Assembly (NCBI RefSeq): GCF_001905845.1
Contig: NZ_LIVZ01000001.1
Span: 186,001-250,000 of the forward strand
DNA: 64,000 nt
Source: Streptomyces sp. TSRI0107
Lineage (GTDB): Bacteria; Actinomycetota; Actinomycetes; Streptomycetales; Streptomycetaceae
Reading direction: 5' to 3'
How positions within the stretch are numbered: position 1 is the stretch's first letter; every line of letters begins with the position of its first letter. A model generated the notes under the pieces. That model was not told the DNA's origin, did no database searches, and worked only from the letters and a program-made list of their open reading frames with translations. Below, one piece after another: positions 8,228 to 15,778 of the stretch. The translations under genes and the position numbers were made by a program.

Positions 8228-8650
8228 TCACGGCCGCGCGATCCCCGTGCGTCGGGCCTCGATCACACCGCGCACCCGAGCTGCGGCCTGAAGAGGATCT
8301 TCGTGCTCCCAGACCCGCACCGCCAACCAGCCGGCCGAGGCCAGGCGTTCGTCCGTGTCGCGATCCCGCCGCCGGTTTCCTTCGATCTTGGTACGCCAGA
8401 AGTCGGCGTTGGCCTTGGGCCACGTGGCGTGCTGCGGACATCCGTGCCAGAAGCACCCGTCCACGAAGACGGCGACCTTCGCCGGACCGAACAGGATGTC
8501 GGCCTCGCGCCTGACCCCCTTCAGAGGCCTGCGGTGAACGCGATACCGCAACCCTGCCGCGTGCAGGGCTCGCCGCAACGCCAGCTCGACTTCCGTGTTG
8601 CGGCTCTTCTGCCTGCTCATTCGTGCACGGGTCTGAGGCGTGGTCTCCAC
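8228..8650 (-). CDS. vsr: Very short patch repair endonuclease
   Basis: 140 aa from GTG 8650. Vsr hallmarks are RMSRQKSRNTEVELALRRALHAAG at the N-terminus, RREADILF with the catalytic Asp, then VFVDGCFWHGC, whose Cys and His residues belong to the zinc-binding FxHxC-type core, and DFWRTKIEGNRRRD. The length is normal for Vsr. It nicks 5' of the T in T:G mismatches that arise by deamination of 5-methylcytosine, so it pairs logically with the methyltransferase at 2781-4022. It is separated from the XRE-ATPase gene by 138 bp holding the palindrome. Confidence 0.9.
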   Translation of the reverse strand: METTPQTRARMSRQKSRNTEVELALRRALHAAGLRYRVHRRPLKGVRREADILFGPAKVAVFVDGCFWHGCPQHATWPKANADFWRTKIEGNRRRDRDTDERLASAGWLAVRVWEHEDPLQAAARVRGVIEARRTGIARP

Positions 8651-8733
8651 CGGTCGCCGTGCCTTTCCTTCGTCATGGGATTTGTTGCCTGGGTGCCGAC
8701 GCCAGCCTCCGGCGGTGTGCCGGTCGACGCTTG

Positions 8734-9750
8734 CTACGCCTCCTGTCCGTGACACTCCCCATAAACCCGCCCCACCCCACACCAGCACTCAGCCCCCCGC
8801 TGCGGCGGCCAAGCCACCGCCCGCCCCCGGGCCGCCAGCGTCGTCGCGTACTGGGGCAGCAGGGTCGGGTCGGACGGGGACGAGCCCTCCGACGCGGCGA
8901 AGGCCTCGTATGACGGGACCGTCCCCGTCACGATGCCCAGGTTGGGGGTGCCGGAGAGGGCTAGTTCGCGTAGGGCGGACTCTATGGTCGCCAGGTGTTC
9001 GTCGTAGGAGGGGTACTCGGCGGACAGGGTCGGGTAGTCGGCAACCAGTTCCGCCAGTTCGTTCGCCGGCCAGTGGAGGATCGCGACCGGGAACGGGCGG
9101 GAGAGGGCCTCGCGGTAGGCGCCGAGTTCTGCCTGGAGGCGGGAGATCTCCGCCTGGAGTTCCGCGGGGTTCTCCGAGCCGAGGGACCAGACGCGCTTGG
9201 GGTCGTGGAGTTCGTCGAGGGAGACGGGGAGGGAGTGGAGGGTGTCCGCGAGGGTGTCCCAGTCGTCGTGGGGGAGGCCCTGCATGCGGCGGACGCGGTG
9301 GCGGGCGAAGAGGAGGGGGTGGGTGGAGTACGGGGGTTCCGTGCCGGGCGGCAGCAGCAGGGTCGCCGCCTCCGTCAGGGCTTCCTGCGCCGCTTCCAGC
9401 TCGTCGTGGGACTCCAGGGCCTCCGCGACGATCACCCAGGGGGCCGGGTCGCGCGGGGCGGCCACCCTGATTCCCTCGATGATCGCGCGGGCCTCCGCCT
9501 CGTGGCCGTACTCCCAGAGGTTCGCGGCCTTCAGGGCCCGGACCAGGTGGGGATGCTCCAGGGCGGCCGGGGCCGAGAGCAGGCGGTCGTAGAGCGCGGA
9601 GGCCGTGGGGCGGTCGCCGGCCAGTTCGCGATGGGCCGCGGCGCGCAGGAGAAGGGCCTCGGCGTCCTCGGGATACAGGCCTGCGGTTCGCTCCAGGCGG
9701 GCCGCTTCGGCGTGGTGGTCGACGTTTTCGGCGGGCGTGTCGGGGCGCAT
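8734..9750 (-). CDS. TPR-like protein with C-terminal SEC-C metal-binding motif
   Basis: 338 aa; ATG 9750 is chosen over an upstream in-frame start because the sequence before it (PGSTVSP) is poorly conserved in character. The body is Ala/Leu/Glu-rich helical repeats typical of TPR-like arrays (EAARLERTAGLYPEDAEALLLRAAAHREL). The C-terminus is ECWCGVGRVYGECHG, a C-x-C-x8-C-H SEC-C zinc motif as in SecA tails. In stand-alone proteins this motif usually mediates binding to other proteins. The cellular role is unknown. Confidence 0.85.
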   Translation of the reverse strand: MRPDTPAENVDHHAEAARLERTAGLYPEDAEALLLRAAAHRELAGDRPTASALYDRLLSAPAALEHPHLVRALKAANLWEYGHEAEARAIIEGIRVAAPRDPAPWVIVAEALESHDELEAAQEALTEAATLLLPPGTEPPYSTHPLLFARHRVRRMQGLPHDDWDTLADTLHSLPVSLDELHDPKRVWSLGSENPAELQAEISRLQAELGAYREALSRPFPVAILHWPANELAELVADYPTLSAEYPSYDEHLATIESALRELALSGTPNLGIVTGTVPSYEAFAASEGSSPSDPTLLPQYATTLAARGRAVAWPPQRGAECWCGVGRVYGECHGQEA

Positions 9751-10086
9751 GGGTGACACCGTACTGCCCGGAACCGACAAGGGTGAGATATCTGCAGGTC
9801 GAGGCTGCACTGACGGGTTCAGGGCAGCGCTGTCCGCGCTGTCCCGTCTCGGATGGATCTGGCCCCTGCCTGGTCCAGTTCCGGTTCCAGTTCCAGTTCC
9901 AGTACACGAGGTCGGCCTCCTCCGTTTCCTCGGTCCGCTCGCGGATCAGCGGGCAGCGCCGGACTTCGGCTCGACTGTCGGCGGATCGTGGAGCGCCATA
10001 GACTCGGGGAGGCGGTTCGGGACGCGGGGCTGAGAGTTCCTGCTCCGGGCCGGGGACCGGGGGGACGGCCACCCCAGGAGGACGCG
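9751..10086. other. Divergent intergenic region with short tandem repeat
   Basis: 336 bp between divergently transcribed SEC-C and DUF899 genes. It contains four near-identical hexamers (TTCCGG then TTCCAG three times, 9879-9902) preceded by a related GTCCAG. No gene, hairpin terminator or convincing promoter pair is seen. Confidence 0.5.
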
Positions 10087-10770
10087 ATGTTGCGGCACAC
10101 CAGACTGGCCGCCGAATCGTCGGACTACCTCGACGCCCGCGAGCAGCTGCGCCTGGCGGAGATCGAGCTCATGCGCCACCGCGAGAAGGTCGCGGCCCAG
10201 CGGCGGGCGCTCCCCCCGGGGCCTCCCGTCGACGACTACGTCTTCATCGAGGGGCCCGCCGACCTCGACGCCGGCGACGCACCGGTCCGCGAGGTCGCTC
10301 TGAGCGAGTTGTTCACCGCCACGGACCGTCCGCTGATCGTCTACCACCTCATGTACGGCAAGCGGCAGACCGACCCCTGCCCGATGTGCACCCTCTGGAT
10401 CGACGGCTTCAACGGCGTCGCCCACCACGTCGCCCGCAACGCCGACTTCGTCATCGCCGCGGCAGCCGACCTGCCCACCCTCCGGCAGCACGGCCGCAAC
10501 CGGGGCTGGCACCGGCTACGGCTCCTGAGCTGCGGCGACAGTACGTTCAAGTACGACCTGGGCAGCGAGGACGAGGACGGCGAACAGGACTCCACCGTCT
10601 CCGTCTTCACGCGCGACGGCGACGGCACGGTCCGCCATTCCTATTCCGCCCATCCGCGCATGGCGGACGACATCGGCGAGCGCGGCATCGACCTCCTGGC
10701 CCCCGTCTGGCACCTCCTCGACCTGACCCCGCAGGGCCGCGGCGACTGGTACCCGAGCCTCGGGTACTGA
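10087..10770 (+). CDS. DUF899 family thioredoxin-like protein
   Basis: 227 aa; AGGAGG seven bases before the ATG fixes the start. The N-terminal helical segment (REQLRLAEIELMRHREKVAAQRRALPP) leads into a thioredoxin-like fold with YHLMYGKRQTDPCPMCTLWIDGFNG, where CPMC is the potential redox pair. This is the hallmark of DUF899, a family of thioredoxin-like proteins of unconfirmed substrate. The terminal WHLLDLTPQGRGDWYPSLGY is also family-typical. Monocistronic by context. Confidence 0.85.
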   Translation: MLRHTRLAAESSDYLDAREQLRLAEIELMRHREKVAAQRRALPPGPPVDDYVFIEGPADLDAGDAPVREVALSELFTATDRPLIVYHLMYGKRQTDPCPMCTLWIDGFNGVAHHVARNADFVIAAAADLPTLRQHGRNRGWHRLRLLSCGDSTFKYDLGSEDEDGEQDSTVSVFTRDGDGTVRHSYSAHPRMADDIGERGIDLLAPVWHLLDLTPQGRGDWYPSLGY

Positions 10771-10852
10771 CCAGCGACGACCGGACCGGTGGGGCCGCCG
10801 GCGCCAAGCGTCCGCACGAGCCGGAACCTTCTGATCGTCTCGGGCGTCTTCC

Positions 10853-10906
10853 TCTACGTGCCGGTCCGCATCTACGTACCGGTCCTCATCTACGTACCGG
10901 TCCGCG
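10853..10906. repeat. Three tandem 18-bp imperfect repeats
   Basis: Three consecutive copies of TCTACGTRCCGGTCCKCA-type units (10853-10870, 10871-10888, 10889-10906) end 25 bp before the start of the DUF6412 gene. They lie in its 5' region and could be operator sites or simple expansion. Confidence 0.7.
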
Positions 10907-10930
10907 CAACGTCGAAAGGAGGAGCCGCCC

Positions 10931-11242
10931 ATGTTCCAGGCCCGGACGAATCTGCGTCCCGTCGCCGTGCTGCTCTTCCTCTTCCTCGAAGTGGTGCTGC
11001 TCGACGCGGGCAGCCTCTCGGCGACCGTCGCGCTCGCCGCGACCGCCGCTGCCGGGTCCGCGCTGGCCGTCTGTTCGCTGATCGCCGCCCGCAGCGCGCC
11101 CGCCGTGCCGCCTACCCGGGTGCGGACCGCGATACGGGACCGGGACAGACGTACGGCGTTCCTGCCGCAACGCGATCCCGACGCCCGGGGGCGAAGGCGT
11201 CCCCGAGCGCCCGGGCGTGCCCTCCCGGCGACCTTCGCGTAG
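10931..11242 (+). CDS. Small membrane protein, DUF6412-like
   Basis: 103 aa behind an AAAGGAGGAG site. Two hydrophobic segments (about residues 10-27 and 31-52) are followed by an Arg-rich cytoplasmic tail. This looks like the DUF6412 proteins that precede a second YidC gene in Streptomyces, and here the YidC-family gene follows on the same strand 125 bp downstream. Function unknown; an accessory role in membrane-protein insertion is inference. Confidence 0.75.
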   Translation: MFQARTNLRPVAVLLFLFLEVVLLDAGSLSATVALAATAAAGSALAVCSLIAARSAPAVPPTRVRTAIRDRDRRTAFLPQRDPDARGRRRPRAPGRALPATFA

Positions 11243-11367
11243 GGCAGCGGGCAGCACAGGGCAGGCAGCACAGCACTCGTAGCACCCCTCCTGACCCCTG
11301 CGTGTGGGTCGTCATGCCGTTGTATTCCGCCCCGGCACGACGAGACCCCCGGAGGGCTCACCCACCC

Positions 11368-12087
11368 ATGTCCGTTTTCGCCAACCTGGTCGAGCGGCTC
11401 GCCGACCTGCTTCAGCCGCTGTTCCACGGCTCCGCGGCCGCCGCCGCGATCGTCCTGTTCACCGCGTTGGTACGGCTGCTGGTGCATCCGCTGTCGCGGG
11501 CCGCCGCGCGTGGGCAGAAGGCCCGGACCCGGCTTCAGCCGCAGATCGCCGAGCTGCGGAAGCGGTACCGCAAGGACCCCGAGCGGCTGCAGCGGGCCGT
11601 GCTGGAGCTGCACCAGAAGGAGAAGGTGTCGCCGCTGGCCGGGTGTCTGCCCGGGCTGCTGCAGCTGCCTGCCTTCTTCCTGCTCTACCACCTCTTCTCC
11701 AGCTCGGAGATCGGCGGCGGCCCCAATGAGCTGCTGTCGCACCAGCTGCTGGCCGCGCCGCTCGGGGGCCGGTGGTTCGACGCCCTCGACGCCGGCGGCG
11801 TCTTCGGTGCGGCGGGGCTCGTGTACGCCGGGCTGTTTCTCCTGGTCACCGCCGTCGCCGCATTCAACTACCGGCGTACGAAGATCATGATGGCCGCCAA
11901 TCCCATGGTGCCGGTGGCCGCGGGCGACGGGCAGCAGGTGCCCGGGATCGGGGCGGTCACCAAGGTCATGCCGTTCATGTCGTTCTTCACCCTCGTCACC
12001 GTGGCCGTCGTGCCGCTCGCCGCCGCGCTGTACGTCGTCACCAGTACGACCTGGAGTGCCGTCGAGCGGGCCGTGCTCTACCGCTGA
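11368..12087 (+). CDS. yidC: YidC/Oxa1-family membrane protein insertase
   Basis: 239 aa. Typical YidC core: a first membrane segment (AAAAAIVLFTALVRLLVHPLS) with the conserved Arg in the groove, a basic cytoplasmic hairpin (LQPQIAELRKRYRKDPERLQRAVLELHQKEKVSPLAGCLPGLLQLPAFFL split by a turn), then three further membrane helices and MPFMSFFTLV. It inserts membrane proteins with or without SecYEG. It lacks the large periplasmic domain, as usual in Gram-positives. It is probably the accessory paralogue, because the main Streptomyces copy sits near rnpA at oriC (established knowledge). GGAGGG precedes the ATG by 11 bases. Confidence 0.85.
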   Translation: MSVFANLVERLADLLQPLFHGSAAAAAIVLFTALVRLLVHPLSRAAARGQKARTRLQPQIAELRKRYRKDPERLQRAVLELHQKEKVSPLAGCLPGLLQLPAFFLLYHLFSSSEIGGGPNELLSHQLLAAPLGGRWFDALDAGGVFGAAGLVYAGLFLLVTAVAAFNYRRTKIMMAANPMVPVAAGDGQQVPGIGAVTKVMPFMSFFTLVTVAVVPLAAALYVVTSTTWSAVERAVLYR

Positions 12088-12236
12088 CGCCGAGGCGGGC
12101 GCCGGTCCAGTACGTGAACGGGGTATTGCGGACTGGACCTGCACCTTGGAGGATCGGCCAAGTCCTCCGATGGCTGCGAGCCGCCGCACCCGGTCGTCGT
12201 CTCGGCGGGCTGCCGCGATCGAGGGAGATTGTGATC

Positions 12237-13094
12237 ATGAAGCTGCTGCGAGTCGGTACGGCCGGGGCCGAGCGGCCCGCGCTGCTCGACGCCGAGGGCA
12301 CCCTGCGGGACCTGTCGGGTGTCGTGCCGGACATCGACGGCGCCCTGCTCGCCGACGACGCGGCGATGGGCCGTGTACGGGCCGCCGCCGACGCGGGGAA
12401 CCTGCCGGTGCTGGACGCGGCCGGGGTGCGGATCGGGGCGCCGGTCGGCGGGATCGGCAAAGTCGTGTGCATCGGCCTGAACTACCACGACCACGCCCGC
12501 GAGACCGGAGCCGAGCCGCCGGCCGAGCCGGTCGTCTTCCTGAAGGCCGCGGACACCGTGGTCGGCCCGAACGACACCGTGCTGGTGCCGCGCGGCTCGA
12601 CGCGGACCGACTGGGAGGTCGAGCTGGCGGTCGTCGTCGGACGTACGGCGCGGTACCTGGACTCCGCGGAGGACGGACTCGCGCATGTCGCGGGCTACGC
12701 GGTGGCGCACGACGTGTCCGAGCGGGAGTACCAGATGGACCGCGGCGGGACCTGGGACAAGGGGAAGAACTGCGAGACGTTCAACCCGCTCGGGCCCTGG
12801 CTGGTGACGGCCGACGAGGTGCCCGACCCGCAGAAGCTCGGGCTGAAACTGTGGGTCAACGGGGAGCTGAAGCAGGACGGGACGACCGCCGAGCAGATCT
12901 TCTCCGTGGGTGAGGTCGTGCGCTACCTGTCGCACTTCATGACTCTCTACCCCGGTGACGTCATCAACACCGGCACGCCCGCCGGAGTGGCCTTCGGGCA
13001 GCCCGAGCCCAAGCCCTATCTCCGGCCCGGTGACGTGGTCGAGCTGGAGGTCGAGGGGCTTGGGCGGCAGCGGCAGGAGCTGAAGGGGGCGTAG
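12237..13094 (+). CDS. Fumarylacetoacetate hydrolase family protein
   Basis: 285 aa. The FAH-fold signature starts at KVVCIGLNYHDHARETGAEPP. Metal ligands lie in TDWEVELAVVVGR (Glu pair) and in AHDVSEREYQ. KGKNCETFNPLGPWL, GDVINTGTPAGV and PGDVVELEVEGLG complete the pattern of the acylpyruvase / 2-hydroxyhepta-diene-dioate isomerase-like branch. It likely cleaves or hydrates a C-C bond in aromatic or 2-keto acid breakdown; the substrate is not predictable. A GTG at 12231 is an alternative start. The end of the gene carries short GGGCGTAG repeats. Confidence 0.88.
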   Translation: MKLLRVGTAGAERPALLDAEGTLRDLSGVVPDIDGALLADDAAMGRVRAAADAGNLPVLDAAGVRIGAPVGGIGKVVCIGLNYHDHARETGAEPPAEPVVFLKAADTVVGPNDTVLVPRGSTRTDWEVELAVVVGRTARYLDSAEDGLAHVAGYAVAHDVSEREYQMDRGGTWDKGKNCETFNPLGPWLVTADEVPDPQKLGLKLWVNGELKQDGTTAEQIFSVGEVVRYLSHFMTLYPGDVINTGTPAGVAFGQPEPKPYLRPGDVVELEVEGLGRQRQELKGA

Positions 13095-13126
13095 AGGGCG
13101 TAGGGGGCGTAGAGGCGTAGAGGGCT
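13085..13126. repeat. Tandem GGGCGTAG micro-repeats at a gene end
   Basis: Four to five copies of a (G)GGGCGTAG(A) unit span the stop codon of the FAH-family gene and the gap to the convergent oxidoreductase. Because each unit contains TAG, the gene end is insensitive to loss of the first stop in some frames. No hairpin is evident. Confidence 0.6.
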
Positions 13127-14002
13127 TCACGCCAGCAGGGACGCCAGCTTCCTCCACTCCTCCCTCGGGAGGGTTTCCCTGTCCCGGCCGTCGATCACCT
13201 GAAGCGCCACGTGGTCCGCGCCCGCCTCGACGAACGCGTCGATCCGGGCCCGGACGTCCTTCTCCTCGCCCCATGCGAACAGCGCGTCGATCAGCCGGTC
13301 GCTGCCGCCGTCCGCCAGGTCGGCCTCCGTGAAGCCGAGGCGGAGGAAGCTGTTGGTGTAGTTGGGGAGCGTGAGGTAGTAGGCGAGGGCTTCCCGGGCC
13401 AGGGTGCGGGCGCGCTCGGGGTCCGGTTCCAGGACGACCGCGAGCTCCGGTGCCAGCAGCGGCTCCTCGCCCAGGATCTCCCGCGCCCGCGCCGTGTGCT
13501 CCGGCGTCACCAGGTACGGGATCGCCCCCGCCGCCCGGTCGCGGGACAGCTCCAGGGCCTTCGGGCCGAGGGCCGCCAGGACCCGGCGCTCCGCCGGTAC
13601 GCCCGCCTCGTCGAGCCCGTCCAGGTAGGCGACCAGCGACGAGTACGGCCGCCGGTACTGTTCGGTCCGCTGGGCATGGCTCACTCCGAGGCCCAGGACG
13701 AAGCGGCCGGGGTGGGCGGCCTCCAGCTCGGCGAAGGAGGCGGCGCTGCCGGCGGCCTCGTACTGCCAGATGCTCTGGATGCTGGTGCCGAAGGTGAGCG
13801 TCGAGGTGGCCGCGAGCAGCGGCGCGGCGTGGTGGGCGGCGCTGTTGCCGCCCAGCCAGACCGCGCCGTAGCCCAGCTCCTCCAGCTCGGCGGCGGCCTC
13901 GGCGAGTTCACCGGAGCGGGCCGGGTCCTCGGAGCGCAGGCCGACGCTCCAGACGCCGTACCGGCCGATCTGCTCCTTGAGAGGCTTCAGGGGCGTGCTC
14001 AT
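13127..14002 (-). CDS. LLM class F420-dependent oxidoreductase
   Basis: 291 aa, ATG 14002 with GGAGGG nine bases upstream. Luciferase-like TIM-barrel features are LEELGYGAVWLGGNS, TSTLTFGTSIQSIWQY, PGRFVLGLGVSHAQ and GPKALELSRDRAAGAIPYLVTPEHT. This pattern fits the actinobacterial F420 subfamily (TIGR03620-like). It would reduce or oxidise an unknown substrate with F420 as hydride carrier. Convergent with the FAH-family gene. Confidence 0.85.
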   Translation of the reverse strand: MSTPLKPLKEQIGRYGVWSVGLRSEDPARSGELAEAAAELEELGYGAVWLGGNSAAHHAAPLLAATSTLTFGTSIQSIWQYEAAGSAASFAELEAAHPGRFVLGLGVSHAQRTEQYRRPYSSLVAYLDGLDEAGVPAERRVLAALGPKALELSRDRAAGAIPYLVTPEHTARAREILGEEPLLAPELAVVLEPDPERARTLAREALAYYLTLPNYTNSFLRLGFTEADLADGGSDRLIDALFAWGEEKDVRARIDAFVEAGADHVALQVIDGRDRETLPREEWRKLASLLA

Positions 14003-14100
14003 GTGGATGGTCCCTCCGGCGTGCTGCGTCCTGTCACGGCTGTGCAACCGGAGGGGCCTGTCATCTGATTCCCGACCCGAGCAAACCTCTTGAGGGTTCC

Positions 14101-14586
14101 TCAGATCTTCAGGAACTCCTCCAGCGCCTCCACCACCAGCCGGTGGTCCTGCAGCTGCGGCAGCCCGGACACCGTCACCGCGCCGATCACGCCGACGCCC
14201 TCGACGTTGATCGGGAAGGAGCCGCCGTGCGCGGCGTACTCGTCCGGGTCGAGCCGGGAGGACTCCTCGAACGTGGTGCCCTTGGCGCGGAAGCGGGCGC
14301 CGACCAGGTAGGACGCCGAGCCGTAGCGCTCCACCACCCGGCGCTTGCGGGCGATCCAGGCGTCGTTGTCGGGGGTGGAGCCGGCGAGCGCCGCGTGGAA
14401 GAGCTGCTGGCCCGCGCGGTGGATGTCGACGGCGATCGGGGCCTGGCGCTCCCGGGCCAGCCGGACCAGGAGGGAGCCCAGCTCCCAGGCGTCGTCGTGG
14501 GTGAACTGGCGGAACACCAGGCGCCGTTCCTGTGCCTCCAGCTCCTCGATGCTCGGGGTCAGCTCGGGGGCGATCTTCGGGGTCAT
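14101..14586 (-). CDS. UPF0303 / heme-degrading-domain (GlcG/HbpS-fold) protein
   Basis: 161 aa from ATG 14586. A GTG at 14628, overlapping the upstream stop codon as GTGA, would add 14 residues and signal coupling; neither start has a strong ribosome-binding site. Recognisable sequence: SIEELEAQERRLVFRQFTHDDAWELGS, PIAVDIHRAGQQLFHAALAGST, then FPINVEGVGVIGAVTVSGLPQLQDHRL. These proteins share the HbpS/GlcG fold; the biochemical role is unsettled. It probably forms an operon with the Gfo/Idh oxidoreductase upstream. Confidence 0.85.
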   Translation of the reverse strand: MTPKIAPELTPSIEELEAQERRLVFRQFTHDDAWELGSLLVRLARERQAPIAVDIHRAGQQLFHAALAGSTPDNDAWIARKRRVVERYGSASYLVGARFRAKGTTFEESSRLDPDEYAAHGGSFPINVEGVGVIGAVTVSGLPQLQDHRLVVEALEEFLKI

Positions 14587-14624
14587 CGCGGGCGTGCTGT
14601 GCGTGGTGTGCTTGTGCGGGTGCG

Positions 14625-15722
14625 TCACAGGGTCACCGTCACTCCGTCTCGGGCCGAACGGCGGGCCGCTTCCAGTACGTCGAGGGCGGCGGCCGCCTCC
14701 AGCGCGGTCACCGGGTTGGGGCCATCCTCCAGCAGGGCGCGGGCGACGGCCGCGTAGTAGGCGGGGTAGTCGCCCGGCACGGTGGGCTCGGGGCGGCCGC
14801 CGCCGGTCAGCGGGGACTCTCCCCCAGAGGGGGGACCCCCAGCGCCGACGCGGCCCCACAGCGACTCGGGTTCCGTGCCCCAGCCGGGGCCGGGGCGCCG
14901 CCCCTCGCGCAGGGCCGCCTCCTGCGGGTCCAGGCCGTACTTCACATAGCCCGCCTGCGAGCCCAGTACGCGGAAGCGCGGGCCGAGTTGGGCGGTCGTC
15001 GCCGAGACGTACAGGTGGGATCGCACGCCGCCCGCGTGGGTGAGCGCGATGAAGGTGTCGTCGTCGGTCTCCGCGCCGGCGCGGCGGACGTCCGACTCGG
15101 CGTACACCTGGGTGGCGGGGCCGAACAGGGTCAGCGCCTGGTCGACGACGTGGCTGCCGAGGTCGTACAGCAGACCCCCGATCTCGGCGGGGTCGCCGGA
15201 CTCCCGCCAGCCGCCCTTGAGCTGCGGGCGCCACCGCTCGAAACGGGACTCGAAGCGCCATACGTCGCCCAGTTCGCCGGCGTCGAGCAGCTTGCGGAGG
15301 GTCAGGAAGTCGTTGTCCCAGCGGCGGTTCTGGAAGACGGACAGCAGCAGACCGCGTTCGTCGGCGAGGGCGGCCAGTTCGCGGGCCTCGGCGGCGGTGC
15401 CCGCGACCGGCTTGTCGACGACGACCGGCAGACCGGCCTTCAGCGCGGTCGTCGCGAGCGGGACGTGCGTCTTGTTCGGGGACGCGATGACGATCAGGTC
15501 GAGCTCGTCGGCGCGCTCGAACAGTTCGTCCGGGGTGGCGGCGATCCGGACGCCCGGGTGTTCGGCGCGGGCCTGGTCCTGCCGCTCCGGGTTGGAGGTG
15601 ACCACCGTGTCGAGGGCGAGGCCCTCGGTGGTGGAGATCAGCGGGGCGTGGAAGACGGAACCCGCGAGGCCGTAGCCGATGAGGCCCACGCGGAGAGGGG
15701 TGCCAGAGGTGCCTGTCGTCAT
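14625..15722 (-). CDS. Gfo/Idh/MocA family NAD(P)-dependent oxidoreductase
   Basis: 365 aa. N-terminal Rossmann fold with [16 protein letters not shown] (about residues 13-28) and the family motif DKPVAG (about 102-107) containing the catalytic-site Lys. The C-terminal substrate domain has [20 protein letters not shown] with the His used in catalysis. It probably acts on a sugar or inositol-type polyol. The gene diverges from a ROK regulator with a shared 27-bp operator next to its start, so it is likely sugar-regulated. About residues 292-312 are a Gly/Pro-rich insertion encoded by a GC-rich palindrome (14817-14843), unlike the rest of the family. Confidence 0.9.
   Translation of the reverse strand: MTTGTSGTPLRVGLIGYGLAGSVFHAPLISTTEGLALDTVVTSNPERQDQARAEHPGVRIAATPDELFERADELDLIVIASPNKTHVPLATTALKAGLPVVVDKPVAGTAAEARELAALADERGLLLSVFQNRRWDNDFLTLRKLLDAGELGDVWRFESRFERWRPQLKGGWRESGDPAEIGGLLYDLGSHVVDQALTLFGPATQVYAESDVRRAGAETDDDTFIALTHAGGVRSHLYVSATTAQLGPRFRVLGSQAGYVKYGLDPQEAALREGRRPGPGWGTEPESLWGRVGAGGPPSGGESPLTGGGRPEPTVPGDYPAYYAAVARALLEDGPNPVTALEAAAALDVLEAARRSARDGVTVTL
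14817..14843. repeat. GC-rich palindromic insertion inside the Gfo/Idh gene
   Basis: Run CTCCCCCAGAGGGGGGACCC and following bases, made of two overlapping inverted repeats of C5/G6 tracts. It is in frame and encodes a Gly/Pro/Ser loop. It resembles the short palindromic units scattered through Streptomyces genomes. Confidence 0.6.
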
Positions 15723-15727
15723 GGCTC

Positions 15728-15754
15728 CACTTTCGCAACGCTGTTGCCAAAGTG
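15728..15754. promoter_or_regulatory. Inverted-repeat operator between Gfo/Idh and ROK genes
   Basis: Half-sites CACTTTCGCAAC and GTTGCCAAAGTG match at 11 of 12 positions as an inverted repeat around a 3-bp centre. The site begins 5 bp from the oxidoreductase start and 24 bp before the regulator start. It has the form of ROK repressor operators (GCAAC/GTTGC cores), so autoregulation and repression of the oxidoreductase are expected. Confidence 0.75.
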
Positions 15755-15778
15755 CAAGCGGTGGGGAGAATGGGTGGC

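Noticed and set aside
14817..14843. Palindrome as transcription terminator
   Set aside because: It is inside an intact reading frame, in frame, with no T-tract.
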